A stretch of DNA of 64,000 nt from Nematostella vectensis (Eukaryota; Cnidaria; Anthozoa; Actiniaria; Edwardsiidae), in NCBI RefSeq assembly GCF_932526225.1, contig NC_064036.1, positions 14,253,181-14,317,180 on the forward strand. Reading direction: 5' to 3'. The first letter of the stretch is position 1; every line of letters starts with the position of its first letter. A program made the translations under genes and the position numbers. Positions 35,560 through 45,780 of the stretch are shown here, one piece after another. The notes below the pieces were generated by a model, which was given only the letters and a program-made list of their open reading frames with translations, had not been told where the DNA came from and made no database searches.

Positions 35560-36229
35560 GGGAGGCGGAGAAGCAAAAGGGCTTCTCTATATTCAATTGC
35601 AATATTAATAGTCTGGGGAAGAATTTACCATAAATGAACGATATCCTATTAACGGTTGAGACAGCGCCAGATATAATTGCAATCTCAGAAACAAAGATAA
35701 ATATGAGAATACTTGCTTAAATTTGCATATACCAGGGTATTTGTTTAAAAACACAAACTCTAAAACAAATGCAGGAGGCTTTGGCCTTTATCTATCTAAA
35801 CAACTGAAATTTACACGGAGGCACGACTTAGATGTATCGGCGGGCGGAATGGAATCATGCTGGATAGAACTAGACCGTCGAAAACAAAAGAACACTAGAC
35901 ACCCAAGACATGAAAATAGAGAGCTGTTTTACGATAATTTACGATCTAAATTGAGTGATTTGACTAGCAAGGGCCGTGAAGTCTTAGTTATTGATGATAC
36001 AAATCAAAATTTTTTAAGATACCATGACGACAAACAAATTGCGGAGTATCTGGACATGTTATTGGACATTGTTATTGGTTTTATGCCAATCATCACTAAA
36101 CCTTCTCGAATAGCCGAACATAGTGCGACTCTCATTGATCACATTTACACCAACGTACCTGAAAAGGGAATTAAAACTGATATTTGTTTGGCTGATATTT
36201 CGGACCACTTGCCTGTTTTTTTGCACTGA
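35560..36229 (+). pseudogene. LINE ORF2 endonuclease remnant
   Basis: FSIFNCNINSLGKN, then PDIIAISETKI, GGFGLYLSKQL, VIDDTNQNFLRY, HSATLIDHIYTN and ISDHLPVF follow the order of apurinic-endonuclease motifs in CR1/L2-like elements (N-terminal Asn, the SETK Glu, and the D-H pair of SDH at the end). Stops at ~35632 and ~35718 and a frame change split it. A segment between SCWIELDR and the DT-Q-N block is missing relative to a normal EN domain. Confidence 0.8.
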
Positions 36230-36722
36230 GTGGCAAACTACCTACATCCAATAAACCTAAATACTACCGTGATTTCAAGGATTTTCATTATGGCGCTTTC
36301 CTCGATAAGCTAGAAACAGTAGATTTCAAAAGCCTTATTAATGCTAACATTAACGAGAGCATGACTAACATTGAAACAAACGTATCCAGAATCGTAGATA
36401 GCCACGCCCCTATAGGTAGGGCGTCTAAATAAAAAGAAAAAAACAATTAGATAAACCTTGGATCTCTACCGCTATTTTACTGTCGATAAAACATAGACAC
36501 AAATTATTTAAAACCTATTACTTCAGTTCACTTCAAATTCGCAAAAAGTAAAAGAATACAAATTATACAGTAATCAGCTTAATAGAATCATACAAGTAGC
36601 AAAAAAAAAACAATTCCTAGCTCAACAGTTTGAAATTAACAATTTGAAAAATACATGGAAACTTATCTGTACGATTATATCAGGGAAAAAATCAAACAAC
36701 AAGGATACAAATCAGTAAATTA

Positions 36723-37215
36723 GTGCGTAACAATAGGCTTTTCATCGACAAAAAAAGTATCTGTGAGCAACTCAATAGCCACTTTACCACCGTAGGCAAT
36801 AATCTGGCAGAAAAACTGCCCTCCCACAACGTAGACCCTACTGTATTTATTAAAAGGTCATTTATAGAAAGTTTCATGTTCCGCGGGATTACCCCACAAG
36901 AAGTACACGATGAGCTAATTAATTTAAAAGAAAATAAATCTGCCATAGCGATACCAAGGAAATGTATAAAGCTGGCAGCAGATCAAATTAATGAATCTCT
37001 TACTATAATATTTAATCAGTCGCTCCTTGAAGGAACCTTTATAGAAAAGTTTAAAATTTCAAAATTAACGCCAGTTGACAAAGGGGGTCAAGAGCTGGAC
37101 CCCTTTAACTATAGACCGATTTCAACACTTTCGGCACTTGCTTAAGTTTTTGAGAAACTTGTATGTAAACAGCTTGTTGCCTATTTGGAGAAGCACCAAA
37201 TCTTCTACAGTCTAC
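36723..37215 (+). pseudogene. LINE ORF2 reverse transcriptase N-terminal remnant, truncated
   Basis: SICEQLNSHFTTVGNNLAEKL, ITPQEVHDELINLKENKSA and NYRPISTLSALA correspond to the finger region of a CR1/L2-like RT. After a stop (37143) the homologous text (VFEKLVCKQLVAYLEK) continues to about 37215 and then ends abruptly in unrelated sequence. Motif A, the YxDD box and the 3' UTR are absent, so the element is truncated at its 3' side, which is unusual for a LINE. Confidence 0.8.
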
Positions 37216-37745
37216 GGACTGAGTGTGAATTAATTGGTTTTCACACCCGGGCCATGTATTTAATGAGGTGCTGTTTTGCTAGGCAACGGGCCGACGCTTT
37301 CACCTAATAACAACGGGAAATTTGAGGCAAAAAACTTTTCAGAAATATTAGTACCTAGACGTTTGGCAGCGCACTTTGAAAAAGCAAAGAATTTTGTTGC
37401 CACTTCAAGAAAGAGTCTTACAACAATGTGCTAGTAATAAGAATTTTAGAAACAACATTAAAGTGATGCATTTTACGGGGGGACTGAGGACTTTCATAGA
37501 AATGAGAATAACCCGCGCCGCGCCCCCCAGCCCGTTTTCCGTAGTTTTTCGTAGACCCCCAACGCCTAGGGTATACCGTCTGGGGGCCTCGTGGGAGAGG
37601 GGTGTGTTATAGGGGTCGTTTTCAAAGGGGATGGCGGCGAGCGCCCGTTTTCTGTGGTATTAAGGGAAGCGAGGGGGGAGCCTAATAGGATAACAGGGTG
37701 GCGGCCCCCCTTGTGTGGTAACATGTGGGAACCAAGGCACGAGAT
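37216..37745. other. Unassigned, partly GC-rich stretch
   Basis: No gene. 37500-37720 is strikingly G/C-rich (ccgcgccgcgccccccagcc; gaggggggagcc) and contrasts with the AT-rich LINE to the left. The short ORFs here have no family features. Confidence 0.4.
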
Positions 37746-37805
37746 ACAAGCACAATAAACGCAAAACGTCTTTATTCGTCTTTATTTACAAACACAATAA
37801 TACCT

Positions 37806-37850
37806 AGTAACGCCGTTTCGTCCAATATCAGGGCTCATCAGCACACCTAG
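37806..37850 (-). ncRNA. Candidate hammerhead-ribozyme-like motif
   Basis: On the minus strand CTGATGAG (37841-37834) is followed 13 nt later by CGAAAC (37820-37815), the two conserved catalytic boxes of a hammerhead in the right order and spacing. Stem II would be GCCC...GGAC with one mismatch. The downstream GGTA at ~37803 could supply a GUH cleavage triplet. Stems I and III could not be closed convincingly by eye. Minimal hammerheads are known in Penelope-like elements and retrozymes. This is a candidate only. Confidence 0.35.
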
Positions 37851-37886
37851 CACACCAAAAGTACAGATGTGGACGGCACTAGATGC

Positions 37887-38165
37887 TCAAGGGATCGCAA
37901 AAACGTTCCGAGCTTGGGACGAAATCGCTAAGCCCGCAATGACTCAAGGGATCGCACAAACGTTCCATGCTTGGGACAAAATCGCTAAGCCCGCAATGAC
38001 TCAAGGGATCGCAAAAACGTTCCAAGCTTGGGACAAAATCACTTAGCCCGCAATGACTCAAAGGATCGCAAAAACGTTCCAAGCTTGGGACAAGATCTCA
38101 CTAAGCACGCAATGACCCAAAGGAACGCAAAAATGTCCCACGGTTGGGACAAAATCAATAAGCAC
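37887..38165. repeat. 57-bp minisatellite (about 4.5 units)
   Basis: ctcaagggatcgcaaaaacgttccgagcttgggacgaaatcgctaagcccgcaatga recurs at ~57-bp steps from 37887, the last units diverging (acccaaaggaacgcaaaaatgtcccacggttgggac). ORFs across it are repeat artefacts. Confidence 0.9.
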
Positions 38166-38201
38166 AAAAAAGACGAGCAAAATGTGAGGCAATGTAAGGT
38201 G

Positions 38202-38262
38202 TGTGGGCATCGAACCCACCAGACAAACACGAGTGAATGTCTCCGCCACGACACCTTTAGAA
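38202..38262 (-). pseudogene. tRNA-like fragment (shortened)
   Basis: Read on the minus strand, ggtgtcgtggcggagacatt begins like a tRNA acceptor/D-arm and gtgggttcgatgcccac forms a perfect T-arm (5-bp stem, 7-nt TTCGATG loop), followed by acacc complementary to the 5' ggtgt. The whole is only ~60 nt, too short for a functional tRNA, so this is a tRNA pseudogene or the head of a SINE. Confidence 0.5.
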
Positions 38263-38720
38263 TATAGGGGCCTCCAAAGCTACCGAAGCCGAGACCCTTA
38301 TAAAGTCTGACCGTGGGTCCTTTATAGCTACTGAAAACCTACAAAGCTAGGAGCCGAGGCAAAGGTAGTAATCGAGGCACGAAGCCGAGACTACGATTGC
38401 CATGAAGCTGATTCCTGTGTTTGTGTGCAGGATAATGACTATGCGCTCTAAGTGTTTTATCAGAAACTTTTCAGGTACCGCGCACCGAAGTATATCCCTG
38501 TGACTAGAGAGGCCAGATGCAAGGCGTATGAATCTGTAGCCGGTAGTTTTAGCAATCCCGTGAGCTCGCATAAAAGCTTCAAATGTAGCGCTTTTTCGGA
38601 CGTCTTTTGGGGTTTTACGGCTAGGTTTCTGTGGTTATTGTGGCTAGGTTTCGCTTTTTTGCGAAAACTAGCCACATACCGAGCTCGAAAGCTATTACCA
38701 AAACAGATGAGTTGCTCGCG

Positions 38721-39240
38721 TTATATTGCGAAACTTTCTGGGGTATGACATGCCCGATGCTGTCCCAGGAGTGTGAAAGGCAAAAGAAAGGGTAAACTTA
38801 CGGTTTCCAAGCCGTCTTTCGGTATCAGAGACTCCCTTAGGTACCCCATTAGGCCATCATCGGTCATTACATTGAAGGTTTTCCCTGAGAGAGCTCGTAG
38901 CATTTGCCTCTCTTCGCCCTGGCAGCTATGCGTCGGCTCTACCTCCTCCAGACTCTGAAGCTAAAGTTTCGCCGCCTCTCTAAGTAGGCCGCTCCGCTGT
39001 CGGTAATTACTTTCGCCTCTACGATGATTCTTTCGAGTAGAGACTGCCATTTCATTACGCGAATATTATGCGCGCAAATTGACGTGTTCACCTCTTCCAA
39101 TCCAACATCGTTGTGTTGCGTCCAAGGCGCCGGGACGAGTAATTCTTCGTCGTACTCACTGTTTCTTCGGCGAGCAATGTCGTCTATAGCGTTCTCAAAC
39201 TAGTCCATGGTAGAATGGCCTGCGTGTTCGTATTTTGAAC
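38721..39240 (-). pseudogene. Unrecognised decayed virus-like gene
   Basis: Minus-strand frames give protein-like text in pieces: DDIARRRNSEYDEELLVPAP, IRVMKWQSLLERIIVEAK, then after a frame break LSGKTFNVMTDDGLMGYLRE. The pieces are separated by stops and shifts. I do not recognise the family. It lies downstream of, and in the same direction as, the 39644-40304 gene. Confidence 0.4.
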
Positions 39241-39643
39241 GGCGAAACCGCTTGCCGCAGCATCAAATTCGCTGATGTAATGGCCCGTTTTAAGTTAGGA
39301 AAACCCCTCTCTGTCACTCACATGACGTTGCCGAAGTCAACCTCGTTACGTCGTGTAATCGCAATCAAAACGTTTCGAGAACGTTCTGTATGTTCTGTAT
39401 GTCGCATTTCGTAGCATACACTATATACGACCTCCTAACCCCCTCTTGGGTGAAAGAGCTTCGCGATATTCTTCGGGAGGCTGTGAGAGAGCAAAAACAG
39501 CGCGCTCATCAAAACGTAAACAAGCCGGTAATCTAATCACCTTGTGCTAAGGGCGAAAACGATGAACGTGGATTGGACCGCCACCCTACGGAGCGCGGAA
39601 TAACCGATTTTCGGCTGTAAATTCAAAGCCGCTAGCGTGGCGT

Positions 39644-40304
39644 TTAAACCTGAGTTTTACTCGAACACCTTGCTCCCAAACTCTTTGCGACTTTCTCGGT
39701 CTCTTTTTCATCTTTTCGCGTGTTTCCAGGGATTTTCTCGGGGGCCCTTTCTTGCTTTTTTTTCTCATGCGATGCGAGGCCGTGTCGAGCTCTGATAGTG
39801 GCCTTGAGCGCGTAGTATTTCTCTTGTCCCCGAAGTATTAACTGAAATTCTTTGTCTGAGATATGCCCGTTTTGTAGAGCTTTAGAGACTTGCTCGCTGA
39901 TCGAGTTTTTCTTACTCTCCGCTAAAACCATCGTGTCTTCGTGTTTAGCCACCTTGCTTGTAAGATCTCTAGAGACTATCCCTGCGCTTACGCCCATGAC
40001 ACCGATCACCCCAGCGATCCCTGCCAGCGGACCGCCGATCACAACCCCTATCCTACTCAGAGACTCCTACGCCGGCGCTGGAAAGCGCCCCTCCAGCGAT
40101 GCCGGATACCACAGGCACAGCATGGGTAACTGCAAAGGCGCGCTTATACTTTTTCCGCACCTGTCGATGATGCGTTATCTCGTTGTCTAGAACCGCCTGA
40201 GTGTCACATATTTTCTGAAGTCGGTAGCTTTGCACGTCGCCGCCGCTGTGCATACTGGGAAGCGAGGGGTATATGGCAGCACCGCTAACTTCGCTATTTT
40301 CCAT
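39644..40304 (-). pseudogene. Virus-like gene: Gly-rich hydrophobic segment plus helical C-terminus
   Basis: The N-terminal part (40304-40053) starts MENSEVSGAAIYPSLPS and ends in a hydrophobic stretch (VPVVSGIAGGALSSAGVGV). After a frame break near 40045 the second part (40042-39644) begins with another Gly/Ala/Ile-rich segment (GIAGVIGVMGVSAGIV) and continues with a charged helical region (SISEQVSKALQNGHISDKEF). The double hydrophobic, Gly-rich layout suggests a membrane-interacting protein. Function unknown; the frame break indicates decay. Confidence 0.5.
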
Positions 40305-40544
40305 TTTGTTATGCCGGAACTAGGCTAGTACAAGGCAAACAGGCTTGCCCTTAAAGTCCACCCGTCTACCGTAGTTATCCCTGATCCATATTTGGATACT
40401 CGAGAAAAACTTAGAGAAGTTGCTGCGACACAAACGGGGATGTCGGGTCAATAGACGACTTTCTCGTGCGGTCTCCCGCGGGTTTCTAGGCAAGCGAGAA
40501 CGTTTGAAGGCTCAAACTTATCGGCCGCGCAAAGATGAGAGTCT

Positions 40545-40720
40545 GTTCGCCTTTGGTGAGCACAGTATGTAGGATCACCATTGTATTGAACACAGCCCAC
40601 CTTCTTGTTTAATAGGACTGAGCATGGATTGGGAAGGCTTGCGGATGCTGGACGCGGAGGCGAAAGAGGGCGAAGAGGCGAAAAAGGAGAGAACGTTTGA
40701 AGGCTCGCCTAAGGAGAGCC
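40545..40720 (+). pseudogene. Duplicate of the 5' end of the 41010 gene
   Basis: The text tctgttcgcctttggtgagcacagtatg...tgagcatggattgggaaggct occurs here and at ~41055-41150 with few differences. It is a ~170-bp partial duplicate of the start region of the larger plus-strand gene, placed upstream of a minus-strand fragment, and evidence of internal rearrangement. Confidence 0.75.
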
Positions 40721-40982
40721 ATTTTGTGCGATCTACGATATCGCGGCAGATGTAGAGGGCCTCTATTTTCGCCAAAGCAAACTTAAGTGGGGGTTCCCCC
40801 AAGGGCAGTACGAGGCCCCGCTCCCCCAACTGATTGTCTTTAGCCTCTAGGCCAAATAGTGCGCAAAGCTCGGCATTCAGGAACGCAATGCCATTGGACA
40901 TAAACGCAATTTCCCCGGTGAGGGGATCCAGCTTCGCGGTCAGAATCTTGCTTTCAGCGCGGTTGATCGTTTCCACTATGAA
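40720..40982 (-). pseudogene. Virus-like structural-protein-type fragment
   Basis: The minus-strand frame from 40982 reads TINRAESKILTAKLDPL, then IAFMSNGIAFLNAELCALFG and ALAKIEALYICRDIVDRT. The beta-strand-like ending resembles, to my reading, capsid-associated proteins of Polinton-like elements, but I cannot assign it. Beyond ~40720 the frame only reads the antisense of the duplicated 40545-40720 segment, so the true fragment ends there. Truncated at both sides. Confidence 0.4.
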
Positions 40983-41009
40983 CTCGGCCGTGTGGCGAGC
41001 ACTGCCGGT

Positions 41010-42620
41010 GCGCCACGAAGCGTGGGCGCCTTATCGGCCGCTCGAAGTAGAGCGTCTGTTCGCCTTTGGTGAGCACAGTATGAAGGATCACAATTGTATT
41101 GAACACAGCCCGCCTTCGTGTTTAATAGGACTGAGCATGGATTGGGAAGGCTGGTGGATGCTGGACGAGGAGGCGAAAGAGGCGAAAAAGGCGGCAACTG
41201 CGGCGGGAGCCTCTATAGCCGAACATATCAAACACGCTATAGCCGAACATATCAAACACGCTATAGCCGAACAAATCAAACACGCAAAATCCGGTTTCCC
41301 TAGGTCTCTCACCCTCGGGCAAAAGCTACTCTACGCCGTGCCCGCGACCCCCGTGGAGAGCATGGCCTTAGACATCACCCCACTACTCACGCAGCTAGAA
41401 ATACACGTGGCTGAGGACAAATCATTCACGACTAGGGTCCAAGACATATTCAAACAGACAGTGATCACGCACAAGTCCGCCAAGGAGTCTCGCCGGTGGC
41501 TATCGGAGCCTTCCTATGGGTGCTGGCCACAGCAACTCAACTTTAGGGTCTGGTGCGCAACCGCCGGATACGGGATGTCCCTAACCGACCCCGTTTTCGA
41601 CACGCTCCCCTCTGTCATCAGGGGATTTCTAAGGTTTTACGTCTACTTTACCACCCGGAGGATACTCTACGAGCTCGGCGCCCCCCTGCCTGGCGACAGC
41701 CCGTTCACGCAAAAAGGTAACCCCTACAAGAAAGCCGCTTTCGAGCGTCTATGTATAGAGTTCGGTTTGCCGCGTGAGCCGGACTTCCGATGGAAAGGCG
41801 GGCGGAACCACGGGCTAGGCGATGTGTTTGTGTTCTATCCGGGGGAGGGGGTATCGCAACGTGCACGTGATCCGTGGCTACGACACGGCGGCGGACGAGT
41901 ACCCGAGCCACCTCAATCTGTTTAGCGACGAAGGTGGGACGTGCAATAGTGGGAAGCAGATGGGTTTCTTACGCATCGACGACCACGGGGGCGTGCAATA
42001 TAGCTGCTCTGCGCCTCCCAAAGGTGAGGGGTTGACAAAAGCAGGGCTAGGAAGACTCGATCGCTTGGTCGAGGCGTTCGGCTACACAGTGCTTGGCACG
42101 CCGGTAAACGTCCGTTCCTCTATCGCGGGGGCCGGTGGACCGAGTCATGGAGGCGCAGGCGGAGTTCACGAAGCTGCTTGAAGACGTGATCATAGAAAAC
42201 GACAACGCTCAAAGCGTGAAGGTACGAGTTAGCCGTGCAGGAGGCTAAGGTGAGACTAAGTCTTGCGGTCGCATAAGGAGTGTGGCTGATGCCGAGCGAT
42301 CTGGTGATAAATACGCAAAGTGTCGTGGGCTACAACAATAAACTGCAGAAAACCACAGACTCAATGACGCTCGGAGCTAACGCGATCAACACCGAAACAA
42401 AGCCAGTCGGTGCTCATAACATGGCCGGTGGGCATCCTAGGGTGCAACACGTGACCAAGGACCGCGAGGTGCGAAGCAAGGCCGTAGTGCACGCAGAGGG
42501 CGCGGCGCCTGTCCTTTTTTCGCGAACAACATCGCCCGGACCGAGCGAAAAAATGACCGCACCACCCTCAAGGCGGGGTTGTCGGCACTCACGGGGGCCG
42601 CGGCGTATTATGTTCCGATG
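41010..42620 (+). pseudogene. Large virus-like gene of unknown function (frameshifted)
   Basis: The main frame (to 41925) contains WEGWWMLDEEAKEAKKA, a three-fold IAEHIKHA repeat, then a well-composed region with SLTLGQKLLYAVPATPVE, RRWLSEPSYGCWPQQLNF, IRGFLRFYVYFTTRRILYEL and GRNHGLGDVFVFYPG. The text continues in a second frame from ~41850 (VHVIRGYDTAADEYPSHLNL, FLRIDDHGGVQYSC) and in a third from ~42140 with WLMPSDLVINTQSVVGYNN near 42285. At least two frameshifts therefore break it. Trp, Tyr and Gly richness suggests a folded structural domain. I associate the family with mobile cargo in cnidarian genomes but cannot name a function. Confidence 0.6.
41211..41290 (+). repeat. 24-bp in-frame coding minisatellite (IAEHIKHA)
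   Basis: atagccgaacatatcaaacacgct is repeated three times in frame (third copy with aacaaatc), lengthening an amphipathic helical segment of the virus-like gene. Confidence 0.9.
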
Positions 42621-43492
42621 ATTGCTTTGCATTCGAAGAACCAAGAACGCGGCTACGGCTAGAATGAGCAGCAACGCATTTTCGCCAAGGAATTTAACCG
42701 CTTCTCATGCAGCCTTAAACGCGATGCTGCCTACTAGCCCAGGGAGAAGCTCGCCTAGCTTTTTCCCGATAGCCTTAAGCCCGTTTTCGACCCCTCTGGC
42801 CACGGAGGAGAGCGACTTGCCGAGCGACGTCACAATGGCCGCGATCGTCGTCGCTACGGCAAACCCGATAGCGGTGACAGTAAAGCCGTACTTTTTGAAG
42901 ACGGCTTTGATGCGCGCTTTGAGCGGCTTTTGGTTCTCGAGCTCTCGGTTTTCGCGTTCTAGTTCGTCAATCTCGGATAGCCTTTCCTCGTTGCGCTCAC
43001 GGGCCTTTTGGAGGCGACTATCTGACGTGTTAGGGTCGTCGATGGTCTCCCTGCCTGTGGTTACCACCCCTTGTAGCTCTTGGACTCGTTCTTAGTTCTC
43101 CTGGATAACCGCGTCTATCTCTGCCATAGACCCCATCGCCAGCTTGAAGCCTTTCAACTTCGCAACGTCCTGTCGAACGTCCATGTTCTCATTAAACAGC
43201 TTTCTTGTTTTAGTCCAACCTCCTTTGCCGAGGTTGCGAAGCTGTATTAGCGTCTTTCCCCTCTCGTCTGACTGGAACCGTATCAGATTCTCGTTAAGGT
43301 CTGGGTATTTCTCCCTGACGGACTGGATACCGAGTCTTGTCGCTGCACCCTCTGTGGTGAACGAGGTTTCAGCGGTAGTTTGCGTCCGGCCTCGTCGTCC
43401 CTGTCTTTGGCGGACGCACCCGGCAAGGTATCGTCAATGTCAACGTCAACATCAGCCATGATGCGTAAATCATGCCACGCTATATTAGACAT
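42414..43492 (-). pseudogene. Virus-like coiled-coil/membrane protein (frameshifted)
   Basis: Three successive minus-strand frames: 43492-43283 (start, acidic, DVDVDIDDTLPG), 43067-42705 (coiled coil RERNEERLSEIDELERENRE, then YGFTVTAIGFAVATTIAAIV, an amphipathic region and ELLPGLVGSIAF) and 42674-42414 (LLILAVAAFLVL, a further membrane helix, then basic residues). Coiled coil plus two hydrophobic segments suggests a membrane-anchored or membrane-active structural protein. Breaks lie near 43090-43280 and ~42690. It converges on the plus-strand gene, the 3' ends overlapping. Confidence 0.5.
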
Positions 43493-43599
43493 GTCTAACA
43501 GTTCGCACCATAGTCACGTGACGTCATACTACTAGGAATGTCAGTCTGCGATAAACTTGACCCCCAACGACCACCCAGAACTCCTCTGGGGTTAAAAGA

Positions 43600-45780
43600 C
43601 GAGAGAACTGTCCACCGGGCCACTCTCAACCCGTTGTACTGTCGAGTTGCCTGCTATATGTTTTTATTAAAGTAAATCACGTATAAGTACCAAAAAGTGA
43701 ACATTTAACAACGACGAATACGATATTCTCAGTGCATAACGAGTTACCTGCTGTACTGCCGAGTTGCCTGCTATATGTTTTTATTAAAGTAAATCACGCA
43801 CAATTACCAAAAAGTGAACATTTAACAACGACGAATACGATATTCCCAGCGCATAACGAGTTACCTGCTGTACTGTCGAGTTGCCTGCTATATGTTTTTA
43901 TTAAAGTAAATCACGTACAAATACCAAAAAGTGAACATTTAACAACGACGAATACGATATTCCCAGTGCATAACGAGTTACCTGCTGTACTGTCGGGTTG
44001 CCTGCTATATGTTTTTATTAAAGTAAATCACGTATAAGTACCAAAACGTGAACATTTAACAACGACGAATACGATATTCCCAGCGGATAACGAGTTACCT
44101 GCTGTACTGTAGAGTTGCCTGCTGTATGTTTTTATTAAAGTAAATCACGCACAATTACCAAAAAGTGAATATTTAACAACGGAGAATACGATATTCCCAG
44201 CGCATAACGAGTTACCTGCTGTACTGTAGAGTTGCCTGCTATATGTTTTTATTAAAGTAAATCACGTGCAAATTCCAAAAAAGTGACGCTTGACTGACGA
44301 CGAATACGATATTCCCAGCGCATAACGAGGTACCTGCTGTACTGTAGAGTTGCCTGCTATATGTTTTTATTAAAGTAAATCACGTGCAAATTCCAAAAAA
44401 GTGAAGCTTGACTGACGACGAATACGATATTCCCAGCGCATAACGAGGTACCTGTTGTACTGTCGAGTTGCCTGCTATATGTTTTTATTAAAGTAAATCA
44501 TGTACAAATACGAAAAAGTGAAGCTTCAATAACGACGAATACGATATTCCCAGCGCATAACGAGGTACCTGCTGCACTGTCGAGTTGCCTGCTATATGTT
44601 TTTATTAAAGTAAATCATGTACTGGAAACACAAAAAAGGGAAGCTTCAAAAACGACGAATACGATATTCCCAGCGCATAACGAGTTACCTGCTGTACTGT
44701 CGAGTTGCCTGCTATATGTTTTTATTAAAGTAAATCACGTATAAATACCAAAAAGTGAACATTTAACAACGACGAATACGATATTCCCAGCGCATAACGA
44801 GTTACCTGCTGTACTGTAGAGTTGCCTGCTATATGTTTTTATTAAAGTAAATCACGCACAATTACCAAAAAGTGAACATTTAACAACGACGAATACGATA
44901 TTCCCAGCGCATAACGAGGTACCTGTTGTACTGTCGAGTTGCCTGCTATATGTTTTTATTAAAGTAAATCATGTACAAATACGAAAAAGTGAAGCTTCAA
45001 TAACGACGAATACGATATTCTTAGCGCATAACGAGTTACCTGCTGTACTGTCGAGTTGCCTGCTATATGTTTTTTCAGAGTAAATCACTTACAAATGCCT
45101 AAAAAGTGAAGCTTGAACAACGGAGAATACGATATTCCCAGTGCATAACGAGTTACCTGCTGTACTGTCGAGTTGCCTGCTATATGTTTTTATTAAAGTA
45201 AATCACGTATAAGTACCAAAAAGTGAACATTTAACAACGACGAATACGATATTCCCAGCGCATAACGAGTTACCTGCTGTACTGTCGAGTTGCCTGCTAT
45301 ATGTTTTTATTAAAGTAAGTCACGTACAAATTCCAAAAAAAGTGAAGCTTGAATGACGACGAATACGATATTCCCAGCGCATAACGAGGTACCTGTTGTA
45401 CTGTCGAGTTGCCTGCTATATGTTTTTATTAAAGTAAATCATGTACAAATACGAAAAAGTGAACATTTAACAACGACGAATACGATATTCCCAGCGCATA
45501 ACGAGTTACCTGCTGTACTGTAGAGTTGCCTGCTATATGTTTTTATTAAAGTAAATCACGCACAATTACCAAAAAGTGAACATTTAACAACGACGAATAC
45601 GATATTCACAGTATGTAACGAGTTAGCTGCTGTACTATTGAGTTGCCTGCTATATGTTTTTAATAAATATAAACACGTACAAATGCCAAAAAGTGAAGCT
45701 GTAACAACAACGAATACAATATTCCCAGTGTATAACGAATTAGCTGCTGTACTGTCGAGTTGCCTGTGATATTACACAAA
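43600..45780. repeat. ~117-bp satellite, about 18 tandem units
   Basis: gagttgcctgctatatgttt recurs about every 117 bp from 43644 to ~45757. Units share attaaagtaaatcacg, aaaaagtgaacatttaac and cgaatacgatattcccag. Variant units (agcttgaNtgacgacg, catgtacaaatacgaaa) occur in blocks, showing higher-order amplification. The last two units are diverged. The array starts ~100 bp after the virus-like cluster ends. Confidence 0.95.

Larger units (their letters stand above)
38340..43500. mobile_element. GC-rich cluster of decayed virus-like genes (unclassified endogenous element)
   Basis: This ~5-kb block is visibly richer in G+C than the rest of the window. It holds at least four intronless gene remnants on both strands (38721-39240 -, 39644-40304 -, 40720-40980 -, 41010-42620 +, 42414-43492 -), all with frame breaks. 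Compact, intronless and convergent or divergent, they resemble viral rather than host genes. I associate several of the families with recurrent Polinton/adintovirus-like cargo in cnidarian genomes, but no polymerase, integrase, packaging ATPase or major capsid is visible, and no terminal inverted repeats were found. Classification is therefore tentative. Confidence 0.5.

Noticed and set aside
38202..38262. Functional tRNA gene
   Set aside because: The T-arm is perfect but the total length (~60 nt) cannot hold a complete D-arm and anticodon arm.
40575..40976. 133-codon minus-strand ORF as one intact viral gene
   Set aside because: Its 3' third is simply the antisense of the duplicated plus-strand gene start, so only ~40720-40982 is meaningful.
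40834..41030. Plus-strand start of the large virus-like ORF at 40834
   Set aside because: The first ~60 codons overlap the antisense structural-type fragment and are its shadow; the real coding signal begins around 41010-41140.
43732..44037. 101-codon repeat ORF in the satellite
   Set aside because: The frame survives only because the 117-bp unit is a multiple of three; there is no start context or family feature, and later units break it.
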